Shown: piece by piece, positions 1 to 7,839 of the stretch
How the letters are laid out: each line of letters opens with the position of its first letter
How positions within the stretch are numbered: position 1 is the stretch's first letter
Assembly: GCA_036346205.1 (NCBI GenBank)
Contig: JARFJB010000091.1
Span: 2,937,001 to 3,001,000 of the forward strand
Source: Vesta saturnalis
Lineage: Eukaryota; Arthropoda; Insecta; Coleoptera; Lampyridae
Length of the DNA stretch: 64,000 bases
Reading direction: 5' to 3'
Program-made: the position numbers and the translations under genes
The notes under the pieces: model-generated
What the model saw: only the letters and a program-made list of their open reading frames with translations
What the model was told of the DNA's origin: nothing
The model's database searches: none

Positions 1-1
1 T

Positions 2-693
2 AAGTCTTTTGGCTTACATTCGTATCGTCGGTACCGACGACCCCAGTTAACTCAAAAGCACAAGACTGCTAGATTGGCATGGTGTCAAGAGCAGCGGGAC
101 TGGGGCCTTCAATGGAATAACATCGTCTTCAGCGACGAATCGCGTTTTGTTTGTGGCTAAACGATGGTCGTCAGAAGGTGCGGAGGTTTCAAGGGGAACG
201 TCGAAATTTAGAGTTTGTTGAAAGACCCACAGGCTTAACACCTGGAGTCATGGTTTGGGGCGTCATTCGTGTTGGTGGAAGATCTCCTCTTGTGTTCATT
301 CTGGGCATATTAAGTGCTCAGCGTTACATTGATATTTTGGAGCCAGTGGTAGTACTGTTAATGCAGACATTGCCAAATGGTATTTTGCAACAAGATAATG
401 CTAGACCACATACCGCACATGTTACAAGAAGATTTCTGAAACAAGTGCAGCTACCAGTATTGCCGTGGCCTGCGCGAGCGCCAGATCTTTCGCCTATTGA
501 ACATGTATGGGACATGATGCGTCGAAGACTAAGGCAACTACCAAGGCCCCCAAATAACTTGGATGAATTACGACACCATATCTGGGTAGCCTGGGATTCA
601 ATGCCTCAGGAGGATATAGACCATCTGATAGAAAGCATGCCTCGGAGGGTGAACGCCTGCATTGCTGTGCGTGGCGATGCTACACACTATTAA
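2..693 (+). pseudogene. Tc1-like DD34E transposase, 5' end outside the window, frameshifted
   Basis: Catalytic half of a Tc1/mariner-superfamily transposase, the nuclear enzyme that cuts and pastes its own element at TA sites. From position 2 the frame reads into the first catalytic motif FSDESRF (128-148). A one-base loss in a T run near 146-150 then shifts the frame, and translation continues as WLNDGRQKVRR and GVMVWGVI. The second catalytic Asp is in QQDNARPHTA and the catalytic Glu in SPIEHVWD; 34 residues lie between them, the DD34E signature of Tc1 rather than mariner (DD34D). The protein ends at the stop at 691-693. The N-terminal helix-turn-helix lies left of the window. All three catalytic residues remain, but the frameshift should inactivate it. 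I could not define the 3' inverted repeat. Confidence 0.9.
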
Positions 694-1438
694 CATTTTC
701 TTGTTAACTGTTAATATTTTGCCTTCAAAATTTCATCATCTTATACATGTTAATAAAGCATTATTTTACCATACTTTCAAGATCATAGCATTATTATTTC
801 TAAGTGGTGCATTTCATTTAAAACGTAGTGTATTTTGGATACTGCATAATGAACTACTTCAGAAAAGCGTTGATCTGACATATCATTCTTTGTTTAGATT
901 ATATTGTTTTGTATATACTACGCCCTTTGCACTTACTCAATCTTAACTTTTTTGGTAATACGAAAAGTGATACATATACCTACCACTGAGCATTTACGTA
1001 GTAAATTATATCACACCTTTTTTACTTTTCCAAATGGTGGCGTTTCGTAACGAAATTACATTTCAGATGGCCCATAAGGAAATGTATAACTTGGATGACT
1101 CCAACGACGTCCCATATTTGCTATGAACTGTAAGAGATGATATGGCACAGAATTCAGAAGCAGAATGAGATTCAGATGCTGACGATAATCTTCATTCACA
1201 AACATCTTCGTCTATAAATAACATTAATGATCCCTCCTTACCAAAAAATCGGGTGCAATTTACTAATGAAGATAATGAAGATTTAACTTTTTGCGCGAAT
1301 CGAAGCTAAACTCAATTAAATTAGGAACGTTTTGACAGTTCTGCCAGATACGTCTAGGAAGAAGATTCCTGCGTACCCATCATTAACTGCTATCATCAAT
1401 TTGCCGCATGCGGGGGCATTATTCGTACTGATTGACTC
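694..1438. other. AT-rich spacer with one unrecognised acidic reading frame
   Basis: No clear gene. From 1139 to 1309 on the + strand a reading frame is Ser/Asp/Asn-rich (for example DSDADDNLHSQTSSSINN) with one internal TGA at 1166-1168 and a terminal TAA. Acidic N-terminal tails of this kind occur in piggyBac-type transposases, but no diagnostic motif is present, so that is only a guess. Confidence 0.25.
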
Positions 1439-2030
1439 AAAGCATCTCGATCGTATTGCCGTTCTCGTTCAAATTCTCGATTGAATATATCGTGCGTTTT
1501 TTCGATCTATCCATCTTTCCCCTTTTGTCCTATCTCCCGTTTTCAGTTTTCTCCTTTTCGACGTTCCCTCCGCCCACTCCACTCCCCTTCCCTTTTCCTT
1601 TAGTATTTCTTCTGCACTCCGGTCATCCTCCCTTAACTCCCTATACCTTTTTATCATATGTCTCATATTCTCCATCCCTTCCCCGCATAGTCAACACATC
1701 CTTTCTTCCTCTTTCCTCCAATACTTGTTTCCCAACTGCGTCTGAACATGGCTATCATTCCTTTCTTCCCTTCTCCTTTCAGATAGTCTGGTATTCTTTC
1801 TCCTTTAATCTTTCTATAATTTACATTGTGTTTAGATTGTTTTATTTTTGCCCACTCTCGCGCATTTCTAGGTCCGTATCTCTTCTTATTCTGTCCTCTC
1901 TTACCCTTACGCCCTCTTCCCTTAATCTCTCTGCTTCTTCCCTCGCGTACCCGTTTCTTTTATAAAATTCTTCTCCACTCTCTTTATATGTTTGACCACG
2001 TTATTCACACCACACACAATTCATGATTTT
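1439..2030 (-). pseudogene. LINE (non-LTR retrotransposon) ORF2 C-terminal remnant
   Basis: The + strand is strikingly pyrimidine-rich because the minus strand encodes a Lys/Arg/Glu-rich protein tail. Minus-strand reading gives REEAERLREEGVRVRED, then KGERIPDYLKGEGK, then a cysteine motif RMC-stop-LCGEGMENMRHM at about 1650-1705, then YRELREDD. The stop is TGA where CGA would restore the expected CxLC spacing, consistent with CpG decay. Charged tails ending in a CCHC-like motif are typical of insect LINE ORF2 C-termini. Several frameshifts and stops break the frame. No reverse transcriptase domain is left here, so the clade cannot be assigned. The apparent open + strand frame (Ser/Leu/Phe/Pro-rich) is a shadow of this composition. 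Confidence 0.6.
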
Positions 2031-2394
2031 ATTATTTTTAATGCACCAAAAATATGATCACGACCGATAATATACCGAAATATCGCTTTGAATTCAATTT
2101 AATTAAAATATCAATGTTCAATAGAGAATTTGTTGTTGTTATGAAAACGTGTAACAGCAGAATTTGTCAAACTGAATTTTCAAAACATACCACCTAAATT
2201 TTCTTTTCCGGAGAATTTTCCAAAAATTTCATTTATACAAACCTTGTCCTAACAATTACGAACAGAACAAGAAAGAAATCAGCCAAATTGGTCGATTCAT
2301 TCTTGCATGCGGCAATTTCTTTTTATTTAATTTAAATTTAAATAGATGCTATAAAATAAATTCTCAAATTCGGAATCTGATCAAACTTTTATCA
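2031..2394. other. AT-rich spacer, nothing recognised
   Basis: AT-rich noncoding DNA between the LINE tail and the CpG-rich block. No reading frame, repeat or element end that I can support. Confidence 0.5.
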
Positions 2395-2815
2395 AATTTT
2401 TACACGGCCCGAGTTCGACGAGATAAGAAACGTAACGGGTACCATATCGACGGGAAAATTCGCATTCGGCCGACGCGTCTCCCACTTTTGAGATTGCCTC
2501 GGTCGCGTTTGCGAGGGATCGAAAGAAAAATTCGACGACGGCCCGACGCGAGAATTGAGAGGTCACGACTGACGGCGAAGGAGTGGGGAGGGATTAGGGT
2601 GTCGTGACGTATAGTCTAAACTATCGTCGCACCACTCCGAGGGGGGTGGCGGCGGGGATTGTCGAGGTCGGAAGATTTCCCGTAGTAGATTTTCTCGAAA
2701 ACAGGATCTTAGAAATTATTTAAACTTTACGCATCGATGAGGACCATCGAGAACTACATTATCCCGATAACGGCATGGTTGGCTATCGCTTCGTTTCTGG
2801 GTTAGGGGAGAAGGG
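2395..2815. promoter_or_regulatory. CpG-rich island
   Basis: About 420 bp that are visibly GC- and CpG-rich (many CGACG, GTCGTG and GCGTC steps, plus a GGGGGGTGGCGGCGGGG run near 2640) in otherwise AT-rich DNA. This could be a host promoter or first exon, or the 5' UTR/internal promoter of a LINE. The short minus-strand frame at 2381-2566 has no recognisable domain. I see no clear TATA box. Confidence 0.35.
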
Positions 2816-2874
2816 AGTTTTTTTTGTTCGCCTGCATTTCGAACGCGCATCCAACGCAACGAATTAATAATAAT

Positions 2875-3182
2875 TTTTAATTACATATTTAATTTTGAAC
2901 TTATTCTTTCATAACAAAACTTATAATAATTTAATATTAGTCAAGCTGCTTTGGTATGTGTGAATCCTTGCGGTATTGCAGGCTCACATTCCATTAATAT
3001 AAGTAATTTGATTGCTATCTCATTATATTTAGAATTTACATCAGTTCTACATACATAAAGACAAGATTTACATCGATTGGGCTTCTACTTCGATAGCGCA
3101 GATGGTTAGCGCGGTACTCTAGCAAAATACAGGTCGTAGGTTCAAGTCCTACTCGAGGTAAACTTTTTATCTATGTATTTAA
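2875..3182 (+). repeat. tRNA-bearing dispersed repeat (SINE-like), copy 1
   Basis: First of two head-to-tail units with a period of about 309 bp (ttacatattt at 2881 and again at 3190). Each unit has a body (open with 'cataacaaaacttataata', then 'tttggtatgt', 'tccttgcg', 'attgcagg', 'cattccattaatataagtaa') followed by a tRNA-like cloverleaf and an AT-rich tail (aaactttttat..atgtattt). Further copies lie at 33.4 kb (minus) and 39.4 kb (plus). Confidence 0.75.
3087..3160 (+). tRNA. tRNA-like cloverleaf, Ala(AGC)-type anticodon, copy 1
   Basis: Seventy-four nt fold as a full cloverleaf: acceptor ACTTCGA/TCGAGGT (one U-G wobble), D stem GCGC/GCGC, anticodon loop CTAGCAA (anticodon AGC) on GTACT/AATAC (one mismatch), T arm GTAGG-TTCAAGT-CCTAC, discriminator A. 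Because the same structure recurs four times inside a repeat, I read it as the tRNA head of a SINE-like element rather than a dedicated tRNA gene. Position 3:70 is U:G rather than the G:U expected of a functional alanine tRNA. Confidence 0.55.
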
Positions 3183-3184
3183 TT

Positions 3185-3478
3185 TTGAATTACATATTTA
3201 CTTTTGAACTTAATCGTTCATAACAAAACTTATAATAATTTAATATTACTCAAGTTGCTTTGGTATGTCTGAATCCTTGCGATATTGCAGGATCACATTC
3301 CATTAATATAAGTAATTTGATTGTTATCTCATTAAATTTAGAATTTACATCAGTTCTACATTCATAAATAAAAAAATTACTTCGATAGCGCAGTTGGTTA
3401 GCGCGGCACTTTAGCAAAGTACAGGTCGTAGGTTCAAATCCTATTCGAGATAAACTTTTTATTTATGTATTTAATAAA
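3185..3478 (+). repeat. tRNA-bearing dispersed repeat (SINE-like), copy 2
   Basis: Second tandem unit, collinear with the preceding one and diverged by scattered point changes. It ends in the same tail (aaactttttatttatgtat), here followed by AT-rich DNA. Confidence 0.75.
3379..3452 (+). tRNA. tRNA-like cloverleaf, Ala(AGC)-type anticodon, copy 2 (decayed)
   Basis: Same 74-nt architecture: acceptor ACTTCGA/TCGAGAT (one C-A mismatch), D stem GCGC/GCGC, anticodon loop TTAGCAA on GCACT/AGTAC (one mismatch), T arm GTAGG-TTCAAAT-CCTAT (one wobble). Stem decay suggests it is not a functional tRNA. Confidence 0.45.
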
Positions 3479-3708
3479 ATTAATAATTTTTAATTAAATT
3501 TTTAGTTTTTAAATATTTTTAATCATGCGTTGGATTTATCTATAATTTTTCTTCTTCTTCTTCTTCTATCCTTTTGCCCTAAATTTATAAATAAATTTTC
3601 AAAACTAAAAATATAAATTCATTTTTTGATGCTTTAAATTTTTAAGTTGGCATCGAATTTATAATTATTAAAAATCCCAAAATTTTAGATAAACGTTTTC
3701 ATTTATAG
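3479..3708. other. AT-rich spacer / left part of the Harbinger element
   Basis: AT-rich noncoding DNA including a (CTT)n run near 3549-3567. The left end of the Harbinger element presumably lies here, but I could not fix its terminal inverted repeat. Confidence 0.3.
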
Positions 3709-4060
3709 GACTACATCAAACTTGTCAAAGTTGTTGAGTTAAAAAGGGATCGTTCGTGCCCATCAACTCCGACACCACTAACAGAAACTCCTATCAATAA
3801 AAAACGTAAGTAATGAACATAGTATAGTTAACAGTTACATCATCAATTTGTTTTTTAAGGAATGTATCGTAATACGAAATTGGAAGATAAATTAATTAAA
3901 ACATTAAAGGAAGGAGCCGTCTGCAGTACAGTCAGACCCTATAGATGATGTAGAGTTATTTTGCAAACCTTTGACAACTGGTCTGTGAAAATTAGAATAT
4001 AAGGATAGATTAAAATTACAAATTAAGTCTATGGAATTATTACATTACAAATTAGAATAA
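3709..4060 (+). pseudogene. PIF/Harbinger accessory protein (MADF/BESS-like), C-terminal part, spliced
   Basis: PIF/Harbinger elements carry a second gene for a DNA-binding Myb/MADF-type protein that works with the transposase. Exon-like segment 3709-3805 follows an acceptor (tttatag) and reads DYIKLVKVVELKRDRS then PSTPTPLTETPINKK. A consensus donor gtaagt starts at 3806 and an acceptor ends at 3859, giving a 54-nt intron. The next segment reads MYRNTKLEDKLIKTLKEG. After one frameshift near 3930-3940 it continues as DDVELFCKPLTTGL, an in-frame stop, and KLEYKDRLKLQIKSMELL, with TAA at 4058-4060. That last block resembles the BESS protein-interaction motif. It converges on the transposase, whose stop lies only ~70 bp away on the other strand. 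The N-terminal MADF/Myb half is not seen. Confidence 0.55.
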
Positions 4061-4130
4061 ATATACTTTAGGATTATAATTTACTAGGTTTTTTCAATAA
4101 AAGATAAAAAAAAATTGTTACAAAATAAAA

Positions 4131-6179
4131 TTAAACATTAAACTTAATAATCAGCATTGCCTTTTGCAACTGCCATTCAACAAAACCTTCAGTGCAGAAA
4201 TAATCTTTAAAACTGTCTTTAATTTCGTTTGATTTCTTTGATGAAAAATTACTAACAGCATTACTAACATTATACATTGTGTCCGATAGTTGGAATAGCC
4301 TCCATTCACCGTTGGTTTCATCTTCATTATCTACTAATTTACTATAGTCTGTAAAAATAAAGATTTTCTATTTCGGCTTAGCGCTTTATTACTCTGAGAC
4401 ATTGGGAATATGCAGCCGTTTCTTTCTAACGTTTGGGTTTCAATAGAAACGTACGCGACTTAAGTGAAAGCGTAAATTACCTGCTCAATGACTTAAGACC
4501 GCTCGCGAGAGGTAAACACAATGGAATTTTAATTCTATTCCAGAAGTTATAAAACGTTTTGAACGATTTTTAATTTTAACTATGTTGCAAAGTTTTTTTT
4601 GTGTGTGGATGCAGAGGTTTATTACTTAATATAATTCATTTATTTTGAAATGTGCAACAACGAAATCATTAATTGGTAATTAAAAAGGAATTGATATGCA
4701 TAAACCAGTTTTTATTGTTTACTAATACTGGCATTAACTGTACCTGCAGAACATAACGTACATTCAAATATTATATAGGAATGCACTTATACCTAATGGG
4801 ATAATTAGTAGAAAGTGATGAAAATGGTAATCAATTCCTCATTATTTAATCTATTATAATAGGTGGCTATTTGCGTATTTACACCCCAAAATTATACATT
4901 GCCTCAAAATCTTTTTAAAAAACAAACTTCGAATACCGCCGTAACGAAGGTATAAAAAAAATCTGGCCTTATCAAAAAGATAAAATTTGATAATTTCGAA
5001 ATTTAATATCTGGAAAAGTATTTGAGATACCGGAATATTGAATTCAGTACCGAACTGAGTTCGTTGAAAACATTTGGTAACTTCTGGAATAGGATTACAT
5101 TTCCATTGTCTCAGAGTAATAAAGCGCTAAGCCGAAATAGAAAATCTTTATTTTTACAGAGTATAGTATGATATGTTCTGTTATTTGTTGTTAAATTGTT
5201 TTCCACAACCTTGACAACATTATGAAGGCAAACTGAAGCTTGGACAATATTTTCCGCAGTATCAACACTTGTGTTGATTGGCCTTCTAAATATGCGCCAT
5301 TTTGCAGCTAGAATTCCGAATGTGTTCTCAATTATCCGTCTAGCTCTACTTAGACGATAGTTAAAGACTCTCTTCCCTCTTGTTAAAAGGGATTTACTCG
5401 GATAAGGTCTGAGCATGTAATTAGTAAGCTGAAAAGCATCGTCACCTACAAATACATATGGCAACTTAGGTCCACCATTGTAAAGTTCTTTTGGTTTTGG
5501 GAGATGCATGGTACTATTTTGCAACATCTTTCCTACCGTAGAATTTTTAAATACCCCTCCATCGCTTAATCTCCCCGGGGCACCAATGTCCAAGTTGTAA
5601 AAAAAAAAATTGGCGCTACAAATTGCCATTAAGATGATGCTAAGATGCCCTTTGTAATTATAAAAGGAGGACCCGCTATTTGCAGGAGCCTAAAATAAGA
5701 TATATCCCAAGTATATACGATTTGTATCAAGTGCGTATACCTCTAATGTAATGTGCTTTCCATTAATAACACCAATTATAGTGCATTCCCGTATTATGTT
5801 GCATACAGTACTTTTGCCCACACGATATGCATAACTAAGCGACCTCATGCTTTCACCACTAGATAAATACCTTAAATCCAAGCTGATTATCTATCAATGT
5901 ATAAGCGCATATTTAAAACGTACCTCAATGTAATGGCCTGTCTAGTTTTTACACAAATCAATAATTAATAAAATATGATCGATCACTGCATCTTAATTCT
6001 GAAATTAAATTATCTCCATCGCCTTGAAATTGTCTTCGTAGTAACATTGATCTCAACCAGTAACTGTGCTTTCCTTTTTTATTTTTAATATATTTGAGAT
6101 AGAAATACGTTACAATCAGAGATCTTTCCATAATATTATTGATAATTTCAGAAAGTACCTCTGCTGTGACAAGAACCAA
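4131..6179 (-). pseudogene. PIF/Harbinger transposase (DDE_Tnp_4 type), broken and interrupted
   Basis: Minus-strand remnants in order. 6179-5964 carries the N-terminal region (HSYWLRSMLLRRQFQGDGD, ELRCSDRSYFINY). 5881-5741 carries the helix-turn-helix block (LRYLSSGESMRSLSYAYRV, VGKSTVCNIIREC), then GVINGKHITLE. A 51-nt GT-AG intron fits 5740-5690. The catalytic core follows at 5689-5168 (APANSGSSFYNYKG, LDIGAPGRLSDGGVFKNS, VFVGDDAFQL, RRIIENTFGILAAKWRIF). After an inserted 811-bp element, 4340-4131 gives the C-terminus (NGEWRLFQLSD, DYFCTEGFVEWQLQKAM). About 60 residues are missing between the HTH block and the first catalytic motif, which reads INGKH where IDGKH is expected, so the first Asp is lost. 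The second Asp (GDDAF) and Glu (IIENTF) remain. It cannot be active. Confidence 0.8.
4349..5159. mobile_element. 811-bp non-autonomous DNA transposon with 57-bp TIRs, inserted in the Harbinger transposase
   Basis: The ends 4349-4405 and 5103-5159 are inverted repeats of 57 bp with one mismatch, starting CTGTAAAAATAAAG. They are flanked by ACTATAGT (4341-4348) and AGTATAGT (5160-5167), an 8-bp target duplication with one difference. An 8-bp duplication suggests hAT, but the terminal bases are not the usual CAG-type hAT end, so the superfamily is open. The interior has no coding frame but holds sub-repeats (CTATTCCAGAAGTTA in opposite orientations near 4540 and 5080). The flanking sequence on both sides is the same transposase gene, which makes the insertion unambiguous. 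Confidence 0.8.
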
Positions 6180-7242
6180 AGTTTAATATAACCAAAAATA
6201 ATAAATTGAGGTTACATGTCAGTTTAAAAACTGTAAAAACGGATACTGCAAACGGATGCATGTGAACAGTAAATGTTTATCCGTCGTTACAATTGCAGCA
6301 CTGGATACACTGCAAGGAACAAAACGGATGCATGGAAACGTACCATCAGCCTGAACTTTCAGAAAATATTATTTTGGTAACATTACATGTTACAATTGTT
6401 GAATACTTCAATAATACTACTTTGGCAACGTTTAAACTTCCATAATATTTTTATTTTTATAAACTTCGTAGTATTTCAAAAAGACAGTAAATGTAATTTT
6501 AACAGTTAAAGTTCTGAAAGACAATTGTTAAAGTCCAATATTGAGGTTAATAATGTTACTTACTGAAATGTTTAAGTTGGTACTTACATTAATATTAGTT
6601 TGGTAATATTGCACGTCAAAAAGTTGAATGCTTCCAAAAACATAGTTTGGCAACATTTATAGTTTTGAATGGCAATCGGTAAAGTGAGACATAGAGATTA
6701 TAGTATATAACATTACTAGTAAGGTAAAAAGGGATTTACTGGCGGACAGAAGGATACCTTCTGGAGCCAGTAAAACCCGTTACCTTTCGTGTATTGCTAT
6801 ATTATTTATTTGTTACTTATTTATGATGCAAATAGAACACAATTTTCGAATGTGAATAATGCTACTAATTTGTAAAACTGGCACTTAACTTGCAACAATG
6901 TCTCGTTACCTTTGAAATCATTACTCTGACAACGGCGCTTATTGTTTATTTTACTGTTTATTATTTTGCTAATACAATGTGAACAAGGTACGGTCGTCTC
7001 TAACTTGTAAAAAATCAACAACTTTCGTCTCTAACCTGTACATTTTTAACAAGTAGCTAGCTTGTTAAGATTAACTTTCAACGTCAATAAGCTCACTTGA
7101 TAAATTGACGTTTACAAATGAGTAACAAATAAATAATATTACTTATTAAAATGTTTAAGCTGGTACTGTCGTAAATATTAGTTTTGTTGCATTATACGTC
7201 AAAATGACAATTCTTCTTACTATTACTTAAAAATTACGAAGG
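6180..7242. other. Noncoding DNA with internal repeats; right end of Harbinger
   Basis: No gene. AACGGATGCATG occurs at about 6250 and 6333 and may be a subterminal repeat of the Harbinger element. A ~70-bp sequence starting aaatgtttaag(t/c)tggtact occurs near 6568 and again near 7149. The segment 6795-6830 is repeated inverted near 7118-7145. A strong hairpin sits at 6721-6786. Confidence 0.4.
6721..6786. repeat. Nested hairpin (imperfect ~20-bp stem with inner stem)
   Basis: AAGGTAA..GGGATTTACTGGC is complementary to GCCAGTAAAACCC..TTACCTT. Inside lies a second perfect stem, GAAGG-ATA-CCTTC. The structure is DNA-level symmetric, with no T-run to suggest a terminator. Confidence 0.7.
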
Positions 7243-7246
7243 TTAA

Positions 7247-7839
7247 CACTTCCCGCACGTGGATTTCTTTTTTTTTTTAATTTTGGTATTTTTTCAATAT
7301 TACATATTAAATACATTCAAATCAAGGGTACAATGAAAATAAAAACGACAATCTGTTCATTCAATAATATTTTATACGTCTATATCATTTTAAACAAAAT
7401 ATTCCTTATTTTCGATAAAATAAAATAAGCCCGATGAAATTACTTTGCAATGTATTTTAAAACGTGTTCTCAGTGTTGTGACTCGAGCATGATTTTAAAT
7501 GCATAGCATTTACATGTCCACGGAACGACGAATTATTCCTCTAACTATAAAAGGCATAATTTTACCATTTTTCACGACTGAAAATTTTTTTAAGAAAAAT
7601 TTTACCTTTAAATGAGTATCGTAAACGTTTATCAAGGTGCGTTGTGCCATAGCGAGGAGCGAATCTCCAGTACTAGTCTATAATAAAACAATCTAATCAG
7701 TACGCTACTACAAACAGTAAAGTACTTGACCTAAAGATGGACGAAGTGCAAGCATATATTGACATTTTGCATTATAATAGCATATATTACAATACGTACA
7801 TGGTGAAAAGGGGCGAACGTAGGTATCTATGACACGTTA
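7247..7839 (+). other. 5' part of the piggyBac-like element, no clear coding
   Basis: Mostly AT-rich. A short frame from ATG 7737 (MDEVQAYIDILHYNSI) ends at TGA 7830-7832, just before the mariner insertion; it could be a remnant of the transposase N-terminal half, but nothing diagnostic is visible. Confidence 0.3.

Noticed and set aside
1432..1965. 177-codon + strand frame rich in Ser, Leu, Phe and Pro
   Set aside because: Antisense shadow of the purine-rich LINE C-terminus on the minus strand.
3087..3160. Functional tRNA-Ala gene
   Set aside because: Four repeat-embedded copies, U3:G70 instead of the alanine G3:U70 determinant, and stem mismatches argue for a SINE-like head, though transcription is possible.
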